From Aliiroseovarius sp. PrR006 (GTDB lineage Bacteria; Pseudomonadota; Alphaproteobacteria; Rhodobacterales; Rhodobacteraceae): a stretch of 64,000 nt of DNA. This document shows, piece by piece, positions 57,459-64,000 of the stretch. The number at the start of each line of letters is the position of its first letter. The first letter of the stretch is position 1. The notes beneath the pieces were generated by a model. The model worked only from the letters and a program-made list of their open reading frames with translations, made no database searches and had not been told where the DNA came from. A program made the translations under genes and the position numbers. The stretch spans positions 62,001 through 126,000 of the forward strand of contig NZ_JAAGOY010000008.1 in NCBI RefSeq assembly GCF_010500215.1, written 5' to 3'.

Positions 57459-58415
57459 CTATGCCAGACGCGGCGATACATTGACATGGAGAAGTCCAAA
57501 ATGTCCGAAGATCGCGCCTTCATCGCTCTTAATTCGTACTTCGATCGGATCTTCAGGGAATGTTACATCCGCCGCCAAATTGGCAGCAAACTTTCCGGCT
57601 CTTGCTGCGGAAACCTTCCCCCGACCGATAACTTCTTTGTTCACCAATTCGATGGTCAAAGGTAAGTCGATAGCATCCTCTGAAAACTGCATTGCGATCC
57701 TGAAATCATACACTCCTTGGGGAATATGAAAATAAGGACCGTAGTACAAAGTTCGGGCAGGGCCTGTTAGATCCAACCACATGCTTCTAACGGGTTCATT
57801 TATCTCTCCGAGCATGAAAAGGGTATGGTCCCATTTATACCCGGTGGTTGGCCTGCCGCTTTTCGGACTGCCAAATACACCAGTTTGCAGTCTACTTTCG
57901 GCATGCTCTCCCTCGGTTGGATATGCATTGGGAAGATCCTGACCCAGCTCCTGCAACAGTTCGCCACTACTCTCAGCTATACCGCAAGCTTCCTTAACAA
58001 AGCCCTGCAACATCCGGACAATGTCGCACCCATCCGCGAAGTCACTTTTTTCCACGATCAAAGTATTCTCAAGTTTGGCTAAGTCAGCGCAAAGGGCCAC
58101 GCTGGCCGAGATCGCCCGCAAGTCCGCAAGCGTGCCTTGTGTAAGTTCTTCACGATCGCTTCCAAGCGCACAGACAGGGTCGTCAAAAAAACCCACTATG
58201 GGGATGGATGCTTGAGAACAATTGTCGGCCAGCAGCGGGTTCGGAAAGTTGGTTGACACAACGTGAAACCCATCCACATCGCAAAAGGTGCCAGAAAAAT
58301 CACTTAGATCGATATGGCTATGCATTACCTGCACGTGGGAGGCGATAAGGGACTTGAGGGCGTTCACCCCCCAATTGAAGAACGCCCCGGGGTAGCCGAT
58401 CAGCAAGATCGTCAT
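57459..58415 (-). CDS. Unrecognised protein in polysaccharide locus
   Basis: 318 residues; I do not recognise the family. The N-terminal third is alpha/beta with an 'LLIGYPGAFFNWGVNAL' start and 'SIPIVGFFDDPVCALG', recalling the N-terminal half of GT-B glycosyltransferases. A linker follows near residues 165-190. The C-terminal part has 'GPARTLYYGPYFHIPQGVYD' and strands like a carbohydrate-binding beta-sandwich. A truncated or atypical sugar enzyme is possible. Start is the ATG behind AAGGTGG. Confidence 0.6.
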   Translation of the reverse strand: MTILLIGYPGAFFNWGVNALKSLIASHVQVMHSHIDLSDFSGTFCDVDGFHVVSTNFPNPLLADNCSQASIPIVGFFDDPVCALGSDREELTQGTLADLRAISASVALCADLAKLENTLIVEKSDFADGCDIVRMLQGFVKEACGIAESSGELLQELGQDLPNAYPTEGEHAESRLQTGVFGSPKSGRPTTGYKWDHTLFMLGEINEPVRSMWLDLTGPARTLYYGPYFHIPQGVYDFRIAMQFSEDAIDLPLTIELVNKEVIGRGKVSAARAGKFAANLAADVTFPEDPIEVRIKSDEGAIFGHFGLLHVNVSPRLA

Positions 58416-58565
58416 GTAGGTTCCACCTTGTCTCAACTCAGACCATTTGGGGTCATGATGCCCCGACTTATGGTCGCTACAATTCTCTAGCAGCGCTTAC
58501 TTCAACCGATGGAGCTCTTGACACCAAAGTTGGTCAGGGTCGTTTGAGCGCCTCTCTGTTCCGTT

Positions 58566-59960
58566 TCAACCCAGCCTTTGCCGGACTTTTTCCAGACTAT
58601 GCGCGACCAGTTCCTGAGCTTGGGTTGATGTCGGCGCCTCCGCATAGCAGCGGAACTCTGGCGCATTGCCAGATGGGCGAAAATGGACAACCAGATTCCT
58701 CTCAAACGACATGCGAAGACCATCCGTTGTGTCAATCGAAGATTCTGCCCCAAGGTCGCGGAAAAACGAAGCACGGGCCTGAGATGATTGGATCAGTTCT
58801 GCAAGGAAGTTCTGAGAAAGCTGGGTTGAAACCTCGGTCAAGCGGTCACCTGCAGTAAAGCGAGTTGGAAGTGTCGAGACCAACTCCGATAACGTGATAC
58901 CTTCGGCTCGGGCGGCTGCCAGAGGTGCAAGCATTGGCAACAGGCAGTCGCGGGTCATCAGCGGTGCTAGGGTTTGCCCGGTCGGGCCGATAGCCGGAAA
59001 ACCCAAAAGAAAACCTCCGTTGGCTTCATACCCAACCACCCGAGCAGCCGGGTCAGCCTTTAGGGCGTCGTCCATTGCCGCGATCACATATGGGGATCCG
59101 ATACGTGTCAGGTTAACAGCAGCAAAACCGTCCATCTCTTGCACCCCTGAATTTGATGAAACTGGCGTACAAATTATCTGGGCGTTCAGTATTTGCGCGG
59201 TCAACATCCCCAGAAGATCGCCCGGCACGACGACACCATCCGCATCAGCGACCATAGGGCGGTCAGCATCACCATCGGTAGAAATCACAGCATCCAGGTC
59301 ATGTTCGGCACACCACCCGGCTAACATGGCGCGGGTTTTGGGGTCCAAAGCCTCGGTATCGACGGGAATAAACGTGTTCGATCGGGCCAGTGTCACCGCC
59401 TCTCCGCCCAAAGCACTTACCACTTCACACATGATGTCGCGGGCCACAGAACTGTGTTGATAGACCCCAATGCGGAAACCGGTCAGAGCACCACTTCCAA
59501 ATCCGTTTATGTAGCGCGCCACGTATTGCATACGGGCGGTGTCATTGTTGGTGATTGGCGCTGCAAGACCAAGACTGCCCCGACCCAGATTTGCTTGAAT
59601 GCTTTGTTCATCTTCTTTTGAAATTTCGCCAGAAGGTACGTAGAATTTTAACCCGTTTCTGTTCGAGGGGATATGGCTACCGGTAATCATAATGGCGGCG
59701 TTTCCTGCTTTCAGCGCCGCCAGCGCCAGAGCCGGGGTGGGCAGCGCACCACAATCGAATACAGACACTCCCTGTGCCTGAGCTGCAGCGGCAACCGTTG
59801 CAGAGATAGCAGGAGATGACGGGCGGAGATCTCGCCCCAAGAATAGAGCACCACCATGAGGGCAGGCTTCTAGAAAGGCGCGTGTGTAATCTTGCACAAG
59901 GTTTTCGGTCAGCTCAGTGACCAAACCGCGTAGGCCGCTGGTGCCAAATTTAGGAGCCAT
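58566..59960 (-). CDS. manB: Phosphomannomutase/phosphoglucomutase
   Basis: 464 residues of the alpha-D-phosphohexomutase family. The phosphoserine loop is 'MITGSHIPSNRNGLK' (Ser 95), the magnesium loop DGDADR at 229-234, and the C-terminal phosphate loop 'FRPSGNAPEFRCY'. With the isomerase and guanylyltransferase it completes the route to GDP-mannose. The start is the ATG giving MAPKFGTSG. Confidence 0.9.
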   Translation of the reverse strand: MAPKFGTSGLRGLVTELTENLVQDYTRAFLEACPHGGALFLGRDLRPSSPAISATVAAAAQAQGVSVFDCGALPTPALALAALKAGNAAIMITGSHIPSNRNGLKFYVPSGEISKEDEQSIQANLGRGSLGLAAPITNNDTARMQYVARYINGFGSGALTGFRIGVYQHSSVARDIMCEVVSALGGEAVTLARSNTFIPVDTEALDPKTRAMLAGWCAEHDLDAVISTDGDADRPMVADADGVVVPGDLLGMLTAQILNAQIICTPVSSNSGVQEMDGFAAVNLTRIGSPYVIAAMDDALKADPAARVVGYEANGGFLLGFPAIGPTGQTLAPLMTRDCLLPMLAPLAAARAEGITLSELVSTLPTRFTAGDRLTEVSTQLSQNFLAELIQSSQARASFFRDLGAESSIDTTDGLRMSFERNLVVHFRPSGNAPEFRCYAEAPTSTQAQELVAHSLEKVRQRLG

Positions 59961-60584
59961 TTCAATCTTCTTTTTGCATGAGATAGCGAGCCTATGCAAA
60001 GCCACCTGAGTTTAGTCTTCCTAGTACCCAGCCCTCACAACTAGGTATGGTAGTGCAATATTGATAATTATCTATCTTGACGGGCATTTGCAATCATTCA
60101 GCAGTGTATTTCGGAATGGTTACACCCCACATCGTGCGATGGGCTGCAAATCCTCAGACTTCGTACTGCCCAAGGGCGGCTAAACCTGATTTGCCACATC
60201 AACGCACCAAATCGGCCTTTCGTTCTACTCACCGCGGCTTTGATTGCGCCCGAGTTCTTGTGCTGATCCCCGTAATTGGATGAATGATTGCTCGCGACAC
60301 CTATCCGGAAACGGAGGCGCGCGGGCCATCCTATGAACTCACGGACATCGGAATGCCGAACACGCCACCGAGCAACCCATACCTCAAATGGCGTCCCGGG
60401 AACGACTTTGAAATCACGCGCCATCATTCAAGCGCGCATAGTGGGGAGGGAAGCCTTTTTGTGCTCAGAATAGAAATTGAACTGAGAAAGCCACAATGGA
60501 TGGGCGATAATGGCCCATTCCTATCCTTCGCAACCATTGCGGTGAAGACCGGCTTCAATATTGTCTGACTTGCCTAACTTGGCT
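59961..60584. other. Gene-poor stretch between the polysaccharide locus and catabolic operon
   Basis: 624 nt on which I can support no gene. Short open frames exist on both strands but none has a ribosome site together with family-like sequence. An ATGGGC/GCCCAT hairpin lies at about 60500-60518. It may be a decayed gene or a regulatory region. Confidence 0.5.
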
Positions 60585-61280
60585 TCAGGTCCGAGAAGCC
60601 TCGAACGCTGTCCAAGCTTTCTCGAACGCTTCGAAGTCAAACCCGTCGGCGCGGGCGGGGTCCAGAACCAACTTTTCGGTGTCGAGCAGCTTGTGGATCG
60701 CGTCTTCGAGCATTGGCACGACCTCGGGTGGGATGACCAAAGCACCGTGGCGGTCGGCGTGGACCAGATCACCATCGCGCACTGTCATGCCGAAGATCTC
60801 GACCTCGGTGCCGATTTCTTTCACGTGGACGAAGCCATGCGACGGGCCGGTGGACCCAGCAACCACCGGGAAGCCGTCGGGCAGATCGCCAAGGTCGCGC
60901 ATCACGCCGTTGGTCAGTGCGCCGCTGATTCCAAAGCCCTTGTGGACGGTGGTGTTGATTTCGCCCCAATAGGCGCCGATGGCGTTGGGATAGTCCAAGT
61001 CCTCGACCACAGTGATCGCCGGGCGCGGGCCTTCCGACATGTGGCGGTAGTAGTTCATGCGCCGGGTTTTGATCACTTCGGGCGCTTCTTCGGGCGGGGT
61101 CACAGCGGCGATTTTCGCGGTGCGTGCATAGCCCACCATCGCCCCGCCATTCGGGTCCGAGCACAGCATTGTACCGCGGGTGAAGGCGTTGAAGCCGCGT
61201 TTGCCTTGGGCGACCTCAATGGCGTTGCAAACAGTGGGCGTGTCGACGCTTTGCAGAAGGGCAAGAAGGGATGGGGTCAT
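60585..61280 (-). CDS. RraA family protein (HMG/CHA aldolase-like)
   Basis: 231 residues with the RraA fold: 'ISGALTNGVMRDLGDLPDGF' is the conserved Arg-Asp region, and 'DGDLVHADRHGALVIPPEVV' the following loop. Members are pyruvate-releasing aldolases/oxaloacetate decarboxylases or RNase E inhibitors; in a catabolic operon the aldolase role is likelier. Overlaps the hydrolase gene by 4 nt. Confidence 0.85.
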   Translation of the reverse strand: MTPSLLALLQSVDTPTVCNAIEVAQGKRGFNAFTRGTMLCSDPNGGAMVGYARTAKIAAVTPPEEAPEVIKTRRMNYYRHMSEGPRPAITVVEDLDYPNAIGAYWGEINTTVHKGFGISGALTNGVMRDLGDLPDGFPVVAGSTGPSHGFVHVKEIGTEVEIFGMTVRDGDLVHADRHGALVIPPEVVPMLEDAIHKLLDTEKLVLDPARADGFDFEAFEKAWTAFEASRT

Positions 61281-61972
61281 AGCTCCTCCAACCAGCGGGA
61301 CAGGGCCGCTGTGGTTTCTTCGGGTTGTTCCAGCGTGGGCAGGTGGCCCGCGTCTTCGATGATCTCAAGCGTGCTCTGGGGCATAAGGTCATGCATCAGT
61401 TCATGGCGCGAGACAGGACACAGCGTGTCGTCCCGCCCGCACAGCACAAGCGCCGGACCAGTAAAGGCGCGCAGCGTATCAGTTTGGTCCGGGCGGTCAC
61501 GCAGGGCTTTGGACTGGTTCACGAACACCTCTGGCCCCAGATCCATCGCCATCGCCATGCACAGATCCAGAATAGCCCCGCGATTGGGACCGTCGGTCAG
61601 GTAGTTCGGCTTCATCTCATCCCGCATCACGCGGCGTAGCTCTCCGGCCTCGGTGGCGGCGATCTGCGGGGAGCGGCGGGCTTTCACTTCGTCCTTTTCG
61701 GCCAGCGGATTGGTGTCCATCAGAGCCAACCCTACCACCCGGTTGGGGGCTTGGCGCAGGACCTCCATCGCCAGAATGCCGCCCATGGACAGACCTGCCA
61801 CGGCAAAGCGCGGCGGCGCGTGGTGCAGCACGTCCTGAGCGAGCGCAGACATGGCGTCATGCGCGCCCATCGGCATGGTCATCAGCGGAGTGCGCCCCGA
61901 TAGTGCGTCGATCTGCGGCCCAAACAGGCGCGCGTCGCACATCATGCCGGGCAGCAGGATCAATGGTGTCAT
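61277..61972 (-). CDS. Alpha/beta hydrolase
   Basis: 231 residues with the nucleophile elbow GLSMGG (Ser 62), an acid in 'CGRDDTLCP' and the catalytic His in 'EDAGHLPTLEQP'. Substrate unknown. Start is the ATG overlapping the MetE-like stop by 4 nt; a longer upstream frame lies within that gene. Confidence 0.88.
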   Translation of the reverse strand: MTPLILLPGMMCDARLFGPQIDALSGRTPLMTMPMGAHDAMSALAQDVLHHAPPRFAVAGLSMGGILAMEVLRQAPNRVVGLALMDTNPLAEKDEVKARRSPQIAATEAGELRRVMRDEMKPNYLTDGPNRGAILDLCMAMAMDLGPEVFVNQSKALRDRPDQTDTLRAFTGPALVLCGRDDTLCPVSRHELMHDLMPQSTLEIIEDAGHLPTLEQPEETTAALSRWLEEL

Positions 61973-63093
61973 GAGACCAGCGCCGCCCCCTCGGACAGAG
62001 ATTTCAACTTGGCATAAGCAATGTCGGGATCCACCGCACCGAAACCCGCAAACGTCCCAAAGCCGCAATCCGATCCGGCAATTACACGGTCTGCGCCCAC
62101 GATGTCGACAAAGCGGGAGATGCGTTCGGCGACCAGTTCGGGGTGCTCCACAAAGTTGGTTGTCGTATCGACCACACCGGGTACCAGCACCTTGTCGTCA
62201 GGAATGTCGCCCTTGCGGTCGCGGAAGGTGGTCCATTCATGGCCGTGGCGCGGGTTCGAGGTCTCAAACAGCACATAGCGCGATTTGGTCGCCATCAGCG
62301 TGTCGAACATCTTGGCCATGGGAATGTCGCAGCAATGCGGGCCTTCATAGTTGCCCCAACAGATATGCACGCGCACCTTATCAGCAGGCACGTCCGACAG
62401 CGCGTGGTTCAGCGCCTCGACATGCATGTTGGCGACCTTGATGAACTCGTCATCCGACAGGTCCGTGAACAGCATATGGCGCGACAAGGCCAGATCGGGG
62501 CAATCGAGCTGCAGGTCTAGTCCCGAGGCGACGATTGTCTCGTACTCCGCCTTCATCGCGTCGGCCAGTGCGGCCAAATACGCCTCACGGTTCTTGTAAT
62601 AATCGTTCTGTAGAAAAAGTGAGATCACGCCGGGCGAGGCAGCGTTCATGAAGCCCCGCTCGGTGCCGTGCTCGGCCATCGCCGCTTTCAGGTTGGCAAT
62701 GTCTTTTTCCAACTCGCCCTGCCCTTTCGACTCAACCTCGCCCACGCACATGGGGCGGGCGTATTTGGGTGTGCCACCATCATCGGCGAGGCGCTTCAGA
62801 AAACCGGGGAACATCTTCAGATCGGCAGGGGCGTTGCGGGGACTGTCGCCTGCGAAGCCTGTGTAGCGGTCCTTCACATAGGTCGCGTAGGAGATCTTCG
62901 AGGTCTCTCCATCGGACACGATGTCGACCCCGGCCTCGACCTGTTTACGCACCGTCTCGGACACCGCTGCGGTCATACAGGCGTCGAACTCGGCTTGGTT
63001 GAAAGGCTGCTCATTCTCACGTGCGAAAATGAAATCGACCACGTCCTGCGTACGTGGGAGGGAGCCCACATGGGTGGTTTTGATACGCGTCAT
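61969..63093 (-). CDS. MetE C-terminal-like zinc methyltransferase family protein
   Basis: 374 residues, only the catalytic half of cobalamin-independent methionine synthase. Zinc ligands align with His243 and Cys245 (VHICWGNYEG), Glu277 and Cys343 (SDCGFGT). It begins 'TTHVGSLPRTQ', as these short MetE-like proteins do. Such proteins also serve as epoxyalkane:coenzyme M transferases or unknown thiol alkyl-transferases, so methionine synthesis is not assured; the operon suggests catabolism. Confidence 0.85.
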   Translation of the reverse strand: MTRIKTTHVGSLPRTQDVVDFIFARENEQPFNQAEFDACMTAAVSETVRKQVEAGVDIVSDGETSKISYATYVKDRYTGFAGDSPRNAPADLKMFPGFLKRLADDGGTPKYARPMCVGEVESKGQGELEKDIANLKAAMAEHGTERGFMNAASPGVISLFLQNDYYKNREAYLAALADAMKAEYETIVASGLDLQLDCPDLALSRHMLFTDLSDDEFIKVANMHVEALNHALSDVPADKVRVHICWGNYEGPHCCDIPMAKMFDTLMATKSRYVLFETSNPRHGHEWTTFRDRKGDIPDDKVLVPGVVDTTTNFVEHPELVAERISRFVDIVGADRVIAGSDCGFGTFAGFGAVDPDIAYAKLKSLSEGAALVS

Positions 63094-63120
63094 TTTGGGC
63101 TCCTTCCCGTTGGTTTCAGA

Positions 63121-64000
63121 TTAGCTTCCGGTCCATGTGGCGCCTGCCGGATCATCCGTGGCGGTGATGCGATAGAGGCCAGCCTCGCCGGTCATGGACG
63201 GTGCTGCCGAGTAGCTTTCGCCGGGCAGAACCAGCACAGTGTCGCCGCCGGATACGGTGGTGGTCACGTCATTCACCGACACACGCCAGTGGCCGCGCGC
63301 GGGCATCAGGACCACGGGTTTGTCTGCGATGACCGCGTCATTCTGAGCCGAGCCACGGGCAAGGAACTCGACCTCGAACCCCGGCTTATCCTTGATGACG
63401 CCGTCTTCGCCGATCACCTGCGCAGGGGCCTTGGCCGCAAGGGCTGCCAGATCCCAATAGCGGGCAACATAGTGGCCGATCACCGCGTCGACGGGCACCT
63501 CGGGATAGTCCTTCAGTTGCTCGTCGGTCAATAGCGGCATTGGGGCCACGTTATGGGGCAGCTCTTCGCCCTTTTTGCTGTCATAGAGCACGCCGTTTTC
63601 GCCCAGCATCAAGCCGTGCGCCTCTGCGTCTTGGATGACATGCGGGGCCCATGTCACGCCGCCGCCCGCGTCGTCGCCGCCAAGGATCGACATGATCATC
63701 CCATAGTCATCACCCACGTTTTCAAACCCACGGAAGATGCCGGTGGGGATGTTGAAAATATCACCTTCCTCGGCGATGAATTCGCCTGCGGTGCCGTGCA
63801 GCCCCCAGAAGAAGCGCCAGCGGCCTTTGGCCACGAAAAACACCTCGGCGGTGGTGTGGCTGTGCAGGCTGTTGCGGCATTTCGGGGGCTGCCCCGCCGC
63901 GCCGATGTTGAAGCCAACCTTGTCGGTGATGTGGACATGCTGATCGGGGCTTTCCGACACGCCGCCGCCGATGATGGTGAAGTTCTCCTTCTGGTCCGAG
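63121..64000 (-). CDS. Cupin domain protein, 5' end outside the window
   Basis: At least 293 residues; the open frame continues to the right edge, so the N-terminus is missing. A GTG near 63960 could be read as a start, but the 13 codons before it also look coding. Cupin motif 1 is visible as 'SLHSHTTAEVFFVAKGRW', with metal-binding His/His/Glu, and a second beta-barrel near the C-terminus ends 'VLPGESYSA'. Probably an oxygenase or isomerase in the same operon as the MetE-like gene, 27 nt away. Confidence 0.75.
   Translation of the reverse strand, partial: SDQKENFTIIGGGVSESPDQHVHITDKVGFNIGAAGQPPKCRNSLHSHTTAEVFFVAKGRWRFFWGLHGTAGEFIAEEGDIFNIPTGIFRGFENVGDDYGMIMSILGGDDAGGGVTWAPHVIQDAEAHGLMLGENGVLYDSKKGEELPHNVAPMPLLTDEQLKDYPEVPVDAVIGHYVARYWDLAALAAKAPAQVIGEDGVIKDKPGFEVEFLARGSAQNDAVIADKPVVLMPARGHWRVSVNDVTTTVSGGDTVLVLPGESYSAAPSMTGEAGLYRITATDDPAGATWTGS

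Noticed and set aside
58422-58470. GGGG/CCCC hairpin after the phosphomannomutase gene
   Set aside because: Short stem with no T run on the relevant strand; not called a terminator.
60098-60568. Open frames of 94 to 109 residues on both strands in the gene-poor stretch
   Set aside because: They overlap each other, lack ribosome sites and show no recognisable family.

Overview
The window looks like chromosomal DNA from a marine alphaproteobacterium of the Roseobacter group (Rhodobacteraceae). The evidence is the dnaA-dnaN-recF-gyrB block beside rpsT, an enoyl-CoA hydratase, mutM, ubiE and ubiB; a fliC-flaF-flbT flagellin module; two TRAP/ABC uptake operons; and the start of a gene resembling the gene transfer agent spike-base protein. 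Genes are densely packed, with many 1-4 nt stop/start overlaps. No rRNA, tRNA, IS element or CRISPR array was seen.

Layout. (1) 1-12.8 kb, housekeeping: spike-base-like fragment, gyrB, a LysE-type exporter, a VOC protein, recF, dnaN, dnaA, rpsT, enoyl-CoA hydratase and mutM on the minus strand, then ubiE-ubiB on plus. (2) 12.8-26 kb, flagellum: flgD and fliK (minus); rod-binding protein, FlgN-like chaperone, flagellin, flaF, flbT and a DUF1217-type protein (plus); fliI (minus); then flgBC-fliEQ-flgFGAH-fliL (plus). (3) 26-33.5 kb: GntR/FCD regulator, FAH-family hydrolase, alkaline-phosphatase-superfamily enzyme and a complete dipeptide-type ABC importer. (4) 33.6-38.6 kb: a TRAP operon with unusually large membrane subunits; the DctM-like protein carries a tail of about 330 residues, partly predicted coiled coil. 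(5) 38.9-43.5 kb: MarR regulator, RND adaptor and RND pump in one operon. (6) 43.6-45.6 kb: a secreted CAP-domain/RTX protein. (7) 46-60 kb: surface polysaccharide locus with a Wza-like lipoprotein, KpsM/KpsT-type ABC exporter, two chain-length/co-polymerase proteins, GDP-mannose precursor enzymes, two GT-B glycosyltransferases, a CDP-alcohol phosphatidyltransferase and one unrecognised protein. (8) 60.6-64 kb: a compact catabolic-looking operon of cupin protein, MetE-like zinc protein, alpha/beta hydrolase and RraA-like protein.

How the parts work together. Region 2 supplies much of the basal body, export ATPase, hook control and filament of one flagellum, with FlaF/FlbT beside the flagellin whose leader contains two hairpins. 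Regions 3, 4 and 8 are uptake or degradation of small organic compounds. Region 7 should make and export a mannose-containing polysaccharide through an ABC-dependent route.

All functions are read from sequence motifs and family memory; no database search was run. The least certain assignments are the substrates of the transporters, the catabolic operons and the unrecognised protein at 57459-58415.
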